From Primula veris (Eukaryota; Streptophyta; Magnoliopsida; Ericales; Primulaceae), in NCBI GenBank assembly GCA_963682055.1, contig OY821740.1, positions 14,098,814 to 14,162,813 on the forward strand: a stretch of 64,000 bases of DNA, given 5' to 3'. The translations under genes and the position numbers were made by a program. Position 1 is the first letter of the stretch. Each line of letters begins with the position of its first letter. Positions 52,380 to 62,500 of this stretch are shown piece by piece. The notes under the pieces are model-generated. The model saw nothing but the letters and a program-made list of their open reading frames with translations, ran no database searches and was not told the DNA's origin.

Positions 52380-53151
52380 ATCAATCCTGTGAAATCATGT
52401 CAAAGTTGTGTCAAAATTATGATGATTTGCATTTAGTGACAGATACCAACGGATGACCATATATAATTCATCAAAGTTTACATTTGTATTACATTAAAAA
52501 AACCCTCAAGTTTTAAGCTCAAAAACGTTTAATGATTTAACCAAATAAAAGAAGTTTTAAAATTAATGTGGTTTACAAGGAGGTTAGCAACGTTTATAAG
52601 TTTCTCATAAAATAATCAACCAATCTAATACTTGCTAATTAGACAATTAGGTCAGAGATCAAATAACTATTTGATATCAAAGGTAGCTATTTCATGTCAA
52701 ATAGATTGTTTAAAACGCAACTAAAATATAAAAACTAATTAGACATTATACCTGTGTCAAAACGGAAGGTAAATGAATTTAAATTACTTGTTCTCTCTAG
52801 TATATTTCTTTGTCAATTGCACTAATAGAGAGGTTTATGAAGCTGCATCGGTTTGGTAAGAAGTAGTAAAAAATTGTTTACACCTTAGTTTTCTGTTACC
52901 TTGTTCTGTTCTTTATTTTTGGGAAATTTTATATCTGATTTCTGATGTGGAGATTTGTGAATTTTTTTATCAATTCCCGCCAAAGTGACTATGGCCACTT
53001 TTTATTAGAGTTATTTTCTATTTTTTCTAATGTTTTAAAACTAAGTTAATCACATCCATTTATTTCTTAGTAAGAATTCAATGGTAAAACAGAGATATTT
53101 TTTCAAACTGTACATAAAAGTATAGTCTGTGGCCCCTTCTCCGTCATATAC

Positions 53152-54299
53152 TGAGTTATGGTTGTTCATCAAACAATATCATCACTGTGGAAATACTCAA
53201 AAAATGCGAAATGGTTTCATGCTCATTTTTGTCCATAATTTCTACACCCCGCAATTATCTTTAGAATTATACAACCTTGATTCGTGAGTTTTGGGGGCTA
53301 AAGTTCGAACTAAGCGAGAGCAAGTATTTCAACCGAATAAAATAGCGTATTATAAGTAACAAGTGACATAAATACAATCACAATATGGAACAATTTATTA
53401 CATTGAACAAAATCAAATAGTCTAGTTTTTTATAGACAATATAGTCACAATACTCTGAAAAAATAAATTATTAACCCAAATTTGAAAATTTATTCTATTA
53501 TGTATTTACTAAATGACTAGAAGTATAGCCTTTATTGAAAGCAATGTTCTTGAATATCAAGGTCTAACATATATATAACCTCAACGACTCCGTCTCCGCC
53601 AATTATCATTTATAAACTCAACTATCGAGTTATTTAACTATGATTTCCTTATTAACTAATTTATATATTTGTATTGCTTCTAGCCTTCTATTGATTTTAA
53701 CTTTTAGAATTTTACGTTTACTATTCGTGTGTATGTCTGACAAATTCGCTTTAGCCGGCGAGTGTTAAAGCAGATGAGTCAAGAAAACGGTTCTCTATGT
53801 ACGATTTCCAAATCTGTCTTTAATTCACCTTCATTTTTTTAATTTCTTAGCAGCATTTGCTTGAACTTGATCACTCTTGTCTTATGTAATCAACCCTTAG
53901 AAGTATTCATAGTTGGAAATTGTCAAATAAACTTCTTAAAAATTTTCGTAAACTTACTAAAAGGACAAGTTTAAGTTGTATTGGTTTACAATGAAATGCA
54001 CGCGAGATAATATATTCTGTTGTAGTATATACCAACATCATTTAAAAGCTTTGATACGATCCTAATAGGCAATAGCTAGTTACATGTTCCAGTACATTAT
54101 ATTTCATTATTTCATATATTTTTTAAAATTCGCAAACAGTTGATGGTAAAAATTTAATAACTTGTGTGCAACGTTCATCTCACTAGGGTTTCTTTTGAAT
54201 AATAGTCTATCATTTACTACCTTTTCTTAAATCATTATTAGCAAAAAGAATTCCGAATCTATTTGCAAAACATGAGATAGATACAACACAAAAGAAAAA
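53152..54299. other. Spacer with upstream part of the first Lys/Glu-gene unit
   Basis: No gene. From about 53770 onward there are scattered matches to the upstream regions of the two later tandem units (GAGTCAAGAAA, CCCTTAGAAGTATTCAT). Confidence 0.45.
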
Positions 54300-54403
54300 A
54301 GCCGGCTATGCATGCACCCTTTTATTTTTTCAAGAAAGTGCACGTAACCTCGAATGGCTTTATCAACCAAAACAAAACGAAGAGTTGCTAAAGTGCTATA
54401 AAT
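54300..54403 (+). promoter_or_regulatory. Conserved promoter elements of Lys/Glu-rich gene copy 1
   Basis: AGCCGGCTAT (54300-54309) lies 97 bp before a TATAAAT box (54397-54403), itself 54 bp before the ATG. The same order and spacing occur at copies 2 (56233 and 56324) and 3 (58520 and 58619), supporting a real promoter. Confidence 0.6.
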
Positions 54404-54450
54404 TTGGTTCTAACATGTAATTCGAAAATTCATATCCCTCTGAAGCAAAA

Positions 54451-54729
54451 ATGTGTTTTAATGTCAAGAAAGAGTTGACGAAGGAAGAGCTGAAAGAGAT
54501 AAAGAAGAAGCAAAAAGATAAGGAAAAAGAGCGAAAGGAAAAAGAGAAGGAGAAACGGGAGAAAGAAGAAACGAAGAAAAAGGAAGAGGAGAAGAAGAAG
54601 CAAGAAGAAGAAAAGGCGAGAAAGAAAGAAGAGAAAGAGAAGAGGAAACGTGACGAGCTTAAGAGGATGGAGAAGGAGATGAAAGAAAAAGAGAAGCTCA
54701 AGAACAAGAAGAACAAGAAGAACAAGTGA
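54451..54729 (+). CDS. Small Lys/Glu-rich coiled-coil protein, copy 1
   Basis: A 92-aa frame beginning MCFNVKKELTKEELKEIKKK, then almost only Lys, Glu and Arg in short heptad-like blocks, and ending ELKRMEKEMKEKEKLKNKKN plus KKNK. It should form a single long charged helix. No known domain or signal peptide. I do not recognise the family. It is supported as a gene by three tandem copies that keep the same ATG, N-terminal MCF(N/S)VKKELTKE, length class and TATA position. This copy has the longest protein and lacks the YxYV tail of the other two. Function unknown; a low-complexity frame could also persist by chance, hence moderate confidence. Confidence 0.55.
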   Translation: MCFNVKKELTKEELKEIKKKQKDKEKERKEKEKEKREKEETKKKEEEKKKQEEEKARKKEEKEKRKRDELKRMEKEMKEKEKLKNKKNKKNK

Positions 54730-54983
54730 GGGAATTCGATGTTTTCAATTTATTTTTATTTATGATAATACAAGGCACTATTTATTTGTTCAACATTTGA
54801 TAATAATTCCCTCCTCCATTCTCAATTTTCCGTGTGATAGTTGAATAAGATTGATTTGTGTTTTTTTCTGAAACGAGTCACTTGTGAATTGTGATGATTT
54901 AAATCTGTTCTCCTCAAATAGAATATATAGGTCGATTAGATAAGAAAATACTTTGGAAAGAAGATTATGGTAACTCGGTGTTT

Positions 54984-55200
54984 ATTTGCCTGACTTGATG
55001 GTTTCACCTAATGAGAGCAAAATGTCAAATTTTGTTCAAACAAAGAGAACAGTGTACATATTTCTGCAGTTCTTTGATAAGGATTATGTGCAAACATCTT
55101 TAGATTTTTGCTCCATTTTCCTTGATTTATGGCAAGGATAAAAAGGCGGGTACAAGTAGCTTTGTTTTCAGGTTGTACAACATTGTAAACAGAAAATCCT
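54984..55200 (-). pseudogene. Relic of the acetyl-CoA carboxylase last exon and last intron
   Basis: On the minus strand, GTGAAACCATCAAGTCAGG after a TAG acceptor-like end matches the start of the ACCase last exon (59584-59600, VEPSSR). Beside it, GGATTATGTGCAAACATCTT, then TAG, and AAGGATAAAAA match the ACCase last intron (about 59670-59950). The relic lacks the MITE that occupies that intron. Only about seven codons of the exon remain. Confidence 0.75.
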
Positions 55201-55328
55201 TTAATTGCTGAATGAAATATATAGATTGGCTTCAGCTGTAATCTGTGCCTCCGTTTACATTACGTTGCTTTTACATTCCTGTCTAAATGCTTCTATACTC
55301 TCCTGCGTATTTTTATACTTGATGTTAT

Positions 55329-55471
55329 GAGCGAATTGGGCGGCGATTGAGCCCCATTATGTGCCATGACGAGATGAAATTTGTAGGAAGAAAGATAACC
55401 ACGTGACAACTCGCCAGATTCAAGATAAGAAAGCTAAGCTTGAACTGGCAGAAAAGTACCAAAAATATTAG
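55329..55471 (+). pseudogene. Orphan exon-like fragment with a one-base deletion
   Basis: One frame reads ERIGRRLSPIMCHDEMKFVG, then RK; the next frame continues KDNHVTTRQIQDKKAKLELA and EKYQKY to a stop. The switch is in an A-run near 55391, consistent with loss of one base. The composition looks like a real conserved protein tail but I cannot name the family. Alternatively, TTGTAG/GAAGAAAG could be an acceptor for a terminal exon. It lies between tandem units 1 and 2. Confidence 0.35.
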
Positions 55472-56375
55472 TACCATTAGACTACTTCACTAAAAAGGTT
55501 ACAAGAGTTACTTTTTGTTTGAATATGTATAAACTATAAAGAGAAACATAAGACTCTGCAGTAAAGCAACTAAAAAATGGTCGTTTTGTTTTGCAATTCA
55601 GCAAGACCTTCAGTTTTATTTATTTTTCTCTCTTTTTTCCTGCTAAGGGGTGCGTCATAGGAGACTTATCGCGCTCCTTGAATAGTTCTTTTATGTATTA
55701 TTCACCTTTTGGTAAATAATAAATTTTTTTAGCCAGGAAAAGTGAGTCAAGAAATAGTATTTTGTTTGCGGTTTGCACATCTAAATGTTTCTGCCCTTAT
55801 ATTTACCTACTGAGCAGATTGAGTTGAGGGTGAGATCACTGTTGTCTTTAATTTCTAACCACTCTTAGAAATATTCATTTGTTGAAAAGGTCAGATAAAA
55901 TTCTTATAATGTTTGTGAAGCCGGCATAACAACAATAATTGAGCGTAAAAGTGTTCATCTGATATTCATCGGGTCCTATTTAGAGAGCACAGGGTTACCC
56001 CAACACCAAAACAAAAGCAAAAAAAAAAAAAAAAAGGGTTAATGACCATGTGGTTAAATTTCAAAACCTAAACTCTACGTTTACCGGTAGGAGTACCAAA
56101 AAAATTTCAGGGTGCGGTTCCAATCACAATTGAGTTTTTTCAACGAAATCTAACAATATATGGTTTCCATCTTCTCCGTAATCAAGAAGCGAAAACATAA
56201 GATAGATCCATCCAATACACAAAAGAACAAATAGCCGGCTATGCTTTGTTTTAGAAGAAGCGAAAATAACATAAAATGGATGTGTCAGATCGCCCAAAAC
56301 AAAAACAAAGAAATAGAAAGGGCTATAAGTTTACTTCTAATAGGAAATACCAAAATATCGGTCCTCTCAACAAAA

Positions 56376-56621
56376 ATGTGTTTCAGTGTCAAGAAAGAGT
56401 TGACGAAAGAAGCATTTATAAAGCAAAAAGAAAAGGAAAAGGAGGAGAAGGAAAAGGAGAAGGAAAAGGAGATGAAGAAGCAAGAAGAAGAAGATTTGAG
56501 AAAGAAAGAGGATAAACAAAAGAGGAAGCGCGACGAGCTTAAGAGGATGGAGAAGGAGATGAAAGGGAAAAAGAAGATCAAGAACAAGAAGAACAAGTAT
56601 TATTATGTACGGTTTCGCTAA
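56376..56621 (+). CDS. Small Lys/Glu-rich coiled-coil protein, copy 2
   Basis: An 81-aa frame beginning MCFSVKKELTKEAFIKQKEK and ending MKGKKKIKNKKNKYYYVRFR. It is the same family as copy 1, with a shorter charged core. The frame is open upstream to 56241, but the conserved ATG at 56376 aligns with the other copies and lies 52 bp after TATAAGT (56324). The last four codons, VRFR minus its first shared bases, and the stop are supplied by an inserted MITE starting at 56610, which replaces the original end. Function unknown; no domain recognised. Confidence 0.55.
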   Translation: MCFSVKKELTKEAFIKQKEKEKEEKEKEKEKEMKKQEEEDLRKKEDKQKRKRDELKRMEKEMKGKKKIKNKKNKYYYVRFR

Positions 56622-56823
56622 CATGTGCCCTGGGGCACATGTTAATAACTTAATATACATTTTATTTCCTTAAATAATGTTATACACGGTAAATAATAAA
56701 TGTTTAATAATGCACAAACACTTTATAGTTACCATATTTTAACATCATGTAATACTTAAAAAATTATTCTTGTAATTATTTAGACCTTAACATATGACAT
56801 GAGGACACATGTTAGCATTTCCG
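56610..56823. mobile_element. MITE inserted into the 3' end of copy 2
   Basis: The ends CGGTTTCGCTAACATGTGCC and (inverse of the right end) CGGAAATGCTAACATGTGTC match at about 15 of 20 positions. Flanking 9-mers TATTATGTA (56601-56609) and TTTTACGTA (56824-56832) agree at 7 of 9, consistent with a Mutator-type 9-bp target duplication. Copy 3 shows the uninterrupted site (TTTTATGTATGTTAATAG, 58897-58914). Confidence 0.8.
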
Positions 56824-58670
56824 TTTTACGTATGTTAATAGGATAGAATTAATATTTGTTTTGACAGTTGATTAAAAAAACTCATAGTGCTCAACTTTGT
56901 GATGGTCGAAATTATTGCTATCAAATACGTAGAACGTTTGCATCGACGAGTTTTTAAAACGTTTAAGCAAGCAGATTATGACAACTCTGTGCGTGTTCTC
57001 GAGCGTGTCTCAATGCCTATCGTATTAATACTAGGAGATAAGCGCAATAATTGACCCGGAATAAAAGAAATGGACAAATGATTACTCAGCAGAGAAATAG
57101 TAAATGGTAACATAATTGCCACTTTACCAGGTAAACCAGATTTCCCAGGATAAATCCACAGAGAAAATAGTTATATTTGTAAACTCCAGCAGATTATAAT
57201 TAGAAAAATGAGGACAAGTTAACCAACATTTATAAGTATTGATTGTTCATGAATGGTGGCACCTCTTTATTATTATATCCACAACAATCAGAAATAAATT
57301 ATTCTACATTAACTCATCCAACCAATATACATAATATTATATCAGATATATATATAGACTCCTTCCTATTAAGAGACTTACAAGTCGACTTTGTGCACTT
57401 CTACCGATTTTCCCATTTTCCTCTTGATGTTTCTATTTGTAAGAAACTGGATAGCATTATTAGTTGATTTTTAAAAAAAAGTGTGCTTCAGATTCTGATT
57501 ATAGCGACTCAAACTTGCACTTTAGGCAATCCTTCTTTTGCTCTCTATTTACAACTTCTGGGTTGAGTCGAGAATTCTCAAAGCTAAGAGCTTCTGTTAT
57601 GTCGAAATTCAAGTTTTCATAGAGTTTGTTCATTGATTTGGAGAAAGGCCGAATGGTTTAGGAACTCTTGTAGGATTCTTATTATACATAGAGTTGGTAG
57701 GCACAAAAGTATCTTTTTGGTTTGTGATTGGCTCGGAGAATATCTTCCTATTTGCTCCCTGTTAAATCCTAGTGTTATCAATAATTCTACGTTGAGTGGT
57801 GTACTATTAAACATGAAGAGAGGAACTATCGTTTGCATTTGCAAAATTAAGAAAGTTGATTAGAAAATACTTTAGATGCTAGCTGTTATATTGCTTCTTA
57901 CTCTTCTGTGGTTGTAGGCTTGTAGCAGTTTTAGTTTTTTTCCTGCTAAGGGTGCGCCATAAGAGATTTATCGCTCCTTCAATAGTTCTTTCATGTAATA
58001 TTCACCTTTTGGTAAATAATTTTTTTTAGCCAGAAAAAATGAGTCAAGAAATGGTATTTTGTTTGCGGTTTGCATATCTAAATATTTCCGCCCTTATAAA
58101 TATACTGAGCAGATTGAGTTGAGGGTGAGATCATTGTTGAAAAGGTCAAGATAAATTACTTATAATGTTTGTGAAGCCGGCATAACAACAATTGAGCATA
58201 AAAGCATTAATCTGATCTTCGTCGGGCGCTATTTTGAGAGCACAAGGTTACCCCAACACTAAAAGAAAAACACAAAAAAGGTTTATAACCACGTGTTTGA
58301 ATTTCAAAACCTAAACTCTGCGTTTTCCGTTAGGAGGGGAAGTATGAGTATTAAACATTTTTCATGGTGTGGTGGTGTCCGTCACAATTGAGTTTTTTCA
58401 GCAAAAATCTAACGGTATACAGTTTCAACCTTCTCTGTAATATTCAGTAGCAGCAATGACAATTGTAAATCTATTCAGAAAACATAAGATTGATCGATCC
58501 AACACACAAAAGAACAAAGAGCCGGCTATGTTTTGTTTTAGAAAAAAAACAAAAATAACATATATTGGATGTATCAGATCACACAAAACAAAAACAAAAA
58601 CAAAGAAATAGAAAGGGCTATAAGTTTACTTCTAATAGGATATACGAAAATATCAGTTCTCTAAACAAAA

Positions 58671-58910
58671 ATGTGTTTCAGTGTCAAGAAAGAGTTGACG
58701 AAAGAAGCATTGAAAGAGAGAAAAAAGAAGCAAAGAGAGAAGGAAAAGGAGAAGAAGCAAAAGGAGATGAAAAAGCAAGAAGAAGAAAATTTGAGAAAGA
58801 AAGAGGATAAACAAAAGAGGAAGCGCGACGAGTTTAAGAGGATGGAGAAGGAGATGAAAGGGAAAGAGAAGCTCAAGAACAAGAAGAACAAGTACTTTTA
58901 TGTATGTTAA
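58671..58910 (+). CDS. Small Lys/Glu-rich coiled-coil protein, copy 3
   Basis: A 79-aa frame beginning MCFSVKKELTKEALKERKKK and ending MKGKEKLKNKKNKYFYVC. It is closest to copy 2 and keeps the uninterrupted 3' end. TATAAGT at 58619 is 52 bp upstream and AGCCGGCTAT at 58520. Charged throughout, predicted to be a single helix; no signal peptide or known domain. It lies 0.63 kb from the 3' end of the acetyl-CoA carboxylase gene and converges with it. Function unknown. Confidence 0.55.
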   Translation: MCFSVKKELTKEALKERKKKQREKEKEKKQKEMKKQEEENLRKKEDKQKRKRDEFKRMEKEMKGKEKLKNKKNKYFYVC

Positions 58911-59543
58911 TAGAATAAAATTAGTATTCTTTAGACATTTGATAAAAAAAATTATCTTGCTCAACTTTGTGATGGTTGAAATTGTTGTTATCAAATACGT
59001 AGACCGTTTGCGCCGATGAGTTTTAAAAAGAAACGTTTTAGAAAGCAGATTATGGTAACTTTATGCATGTTCTCGAGCCTGTATGCATGTCTATCGTAAC
59101 AATACTAGGTGATAAGGGCAATAATTGACCCGGAACAAAAGAAATTGACAAATGAAATCACAGCAGAGAAATGGTAAATGGTTAACATAAGTGCCACTTT
59201 ACCAGGTAAACCAGATTTCCCAGGATAAATCCACAGAGAGAATAGTTATTCGTCAACTCCAGAAGATTATAATTAGAAAATTGAGGACGAGACGCCAAAC
59301 TAACCAACATTTATAAGTATTGATGGTTCATGAATGGTGGCACCTCTTTATTATTACATCCACAACAATCAGAAATAAATTATTCTACATTAACTCATCT
59401 AACCAATATACATACTTAAAAATTACAACATATCTCAGTACAGAGCATACACCAACGTAGATAATTAATACAAAAATTCATTCATTTAAATGGATTTTGA
59501 GGTTCGGGATCCAAAGGAAGCTAACATATTGGTACAAGTCTGA

Positions 59544-62500
59544 TCAATTGAGTACCTTTTTAAGTGCATCGACCAACTTCACCCGACTTGATGGTTCCAC
59601 CTACATAAATGTAAAATACCAATATAAGTCTGAAGAGAGAGGATAGTGTAGATACTTCGTCGGGACAAGGATTATGTGAAAACATCTTTAGCTTTTGTTC
59701 TCGTTTTCCTTTTTTCATAAAACAATTGTTTGGTTGCAGCTTTTATGCTGTCTTTTTTTTTTTTTTAAATTGGATTGCATTTAGTTGATCAGGTTCAAAA
59801 TCGAGTTTTCCTGGCTTTTTAGCCTAAAAAGCTTTAATCATGATAACCCAATTTTTTTCTCAACCTCCAAAAAACCCAACTTACTAATTTAGTAATTTAC
59901 ATGCCTAAAAGCTGCTTCAACAAGGCCTTAAGGATAAAAAATTTTATAAATACCTTTTTGTTTCAATTTGTAACACATGATGAATGGTATTAGGTAAAGC
60001 AATCAATATAAGAAATAAATGTTTACCTTGTTTAGAAGTTCAGCAAGACCTTGAGGCAGAACTTGTAGATCCAAAGGTGAATCGCTTATACTCGATAATT
60101 GCATCAACACTTTCTGTAATCGTAACTCTTGTAACTTTTCTTCGTAGTTCTTCGGCTCATTCTTCCAAGCAAAGAAAAGTTCATCACTCATCCATGCGTC
60201 CTCTCTCCCTTCCGCAACCTTCGATTCTAAAAACCATTTTTTAACCATTTCGGAAGCAGATTTATACGCAAGTTTGTCACCTGCAGCTTCTCTCGCCTCC
60301 TTGATCAACAGCCATTCACCAATCCTCCTATTCAATCTCTCATAGAAGAAAGACCGACAAGTTTTCCAATCCACAACTTCTTTTATCACCCCCTTAGCCT
60401 TCATTCTCAAAGAAGTATCGTGTAACTCCGCAAATTTCGTCGCTATTTGTGTATAAATCGGCAACAGCTGTTTCTCCCTTGCTTTTATTTGTTTTTGAAT
60501 AGATTCAAAAGCTGAATGATCTCCGTTATTCTTAGCCTGTAGTAATTTCGCCTTGAGATCAATGAGTTGTTGATCGAGCCTACCCATGCACTCCATCAAT
60601 TCCTTCGTTCTAAATTTAATCTCTATCATACCTTCGGGCTCGAGAACATTACCCTTGGCTGTATTCTCCGCATACATCTCGATATGGTCCGAGTTGATCC
60701 TACTATCAACCACCACCCACGCCCCGCCACGAAGCTCACCCATCATGGGTATATACACAAACACGGGTTGCTTATACGTACGAAGATTCTCGACAATTGT
60801 TGACCCTGCTTGTAGAATCCCGTCGAATAAATCCCTTTGACCTCCCGAAAACCCTCGCCAATTCGCAAGAATAAAAAGCGGAAGCTCTTCCCCGTTAAAA
60901 TCCATCAAAGCTTGGGCCGTTTTTGAGGCCGAATCGGGAAACCAAACTTGGCCCGCCTGCGGGACGACCCTCTCGTGCGAGTCCAGCTGTCCAGGGTCGG
61001 CCGGAATGATTTGCATAACAGTTTGTGTCTCTACCGCAATTACTCCAACGGGTATCCCTCCGAGCTTTGCACGCCCAGTCACCACCGTCCTCGCCCACCC
61101 CTCAAGTGTCTCGATAAAACTATCCTTGTCGAACATACCCCCGAGCCATTTACCGTTACTGTCAACAACCCCGCTGATTGCCCCACGTGGGTCACACGAG
61201 TTTTCAGGAAGATACTCGACGACCCTCTCTGTAGGGTCTGTCGGGAGTAAAATAGGAAGAGGGCCCCCTAGATATGGTGGTACGTAACTAAGCCATTTCA
61301 GTATAGAGAATACTCCTTCCAGATCGTCCGAAACTGTTAGATGAACAACTCCGTTTGTGGCCATGATCTTGGGCCCACCAAGTTGCATATGCGAGCTATA
61401 AACCTCTCTACCCAAGAGTTTATTTAGGGCTGAGAAACCGGTTAAGATAATAGGCTGGTCGAGTCTTTGTATGCACCGCATACCTAGACGAGCTAGATAC
61501 GCGCCTATGCCTACAGTTCTTCCTGTCACGTAAGTTAAGGTGAATGTTTCCCTATATGCCCTCGAATACGCACTCGCAATCGCTCCACTACCCGATAGGT
61601 TTTCCACACCAAGTCCTTCATCTTTGCCGACTATGCTATCTACTACCCATTGTGTTTCTCCGCTCGATAACTTCATCTCGTGAGCGATAACGGAATTTCC
61701 TATTCGGGAATAATCTTCAGGAGTTAGATACAAGTACTGGAAACCACCTTCAGGGTTTGAATCATCGGACCACCCAACCTTAAAGCAAGATTTAACTTCT
61801 TCAGCTACACCAATTCGAGCCCCGGAGTTAGCGGCTAAGTAAATGAGAGGGATTTTTCTCTTACAAGCGAGATCTGTCACGGCAAGGAAAAACGCGTCTT
61901 CTCTGGTACCGAAAGATCCGGCTTTGAATGTAACATCGTTAGATACAACGATAATGGTTCTTCCAGAGGGAAACTCAGGGGTACACATGTCCAAAGTCCA
62001 AGCTACCATTCCAACGTCGTTTAAACCTAGTTTACGCTCAACGGTAACGAGTGGGGTACCCCAATCACCCTTGGAATCAGCAAATACAAGCTCTCTGGCA
62101 TTGACAAGTTTCCCCCTGAGTGCCTTGTTACTAGGGAATTGCTCCGTCCAGGACTTCTCCAAGGCTGTTTCAAAAGCCTGAAATAGATGCACTCTTAGTT
62201 AATCTAATGCAACAGGTATATATATGTATAGATAGATAGGTATAGCTTCTCATAACTAATGTTTTTTTCCTGTTTCATGCACCGACCTATGACGTTCGTT
62301 TTTCGTACACCAAACTAAAATGTGTCATTATTGATTACTAGCCAAACAATCACTGCTCAATGAGTAAGATTCTGCTAATTTTAGCATATAGGTTAGAGTA
62401 CAGAAGTGACAATTGATCCATAGATTAGTGTGCAGAAATGATCATTACCAAAACATGACCGCATAAGTGACAACAAAAACATGAGGTTTTCCATGATAGA

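Larger units (their letters stand above)
47607..53142. mobile_element. Mutator-like element (MULE) with ~260-bp terminal inverted repeats
   Basis: Ends GGAGAAGGGGCCACAGACTA (47607) and its inverse (ending 53142) begin inverted repeats extending to about 47868 and 52881. They include AAAGTGGCCATAGTCACTTT and GAATTCTTACTAAGAAATAA on both sides. Flanking 9-mers ATCAGATAC (47598-47606) and GTCATATAC (53143-53151) agree at 7 of 9 positions, as an aged 9-bp target duplication. The element carries a FAR1-type transposase on the minus strand and an internal tandem repeat. Confidence 0.88.
55637..59430. repeat. Two tandem ~2.3-kb units carrying Lys/Glu-rich genes 2 and 3
   Basis: Sequence from about 55637 to 57340 is repeated from about 57936 to 59430 at 80-90% by eye. 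It starts TTCCTGCTAAGGGGTGCGTC (TTCCTGCTAAGGGTGCGCCA in unit 3), includes the gene, and ends around CACCTCTTTATTATTA. Gene-to-gene offset is 2295 bp. Unit 1 (gene at 54451) is more diverged and 1.9 kb earlier. Unit 2 alone carries a 214-bp insertion after its gene; about 460 bp (57470-57935) between the units is unique. Confidence 0.85.

Noticed and set aside
54396..54725. Minus-strand 109-aa Phe/Ser-rich frame
   Set aside because: It is the antisense shadow of the Lys/Glu-rich frame: AAG/GAA codons read backwards as CTT/TTC. The same applies to the minus frames at 56285-56660 and 58653-58994.
57633..57863. 76-aa plus-strand frame between tandem units 2 and 3
   Set aside because: Overlaps an opposing frame of similar length, has no recognised motif and no counterpart in the other units.
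60948..62181. Several plus-strand frames of 78-112 codons
   Set aside because: Antisense shadows of the large ACCase exon; the minus frame has clear family motifs throughout.
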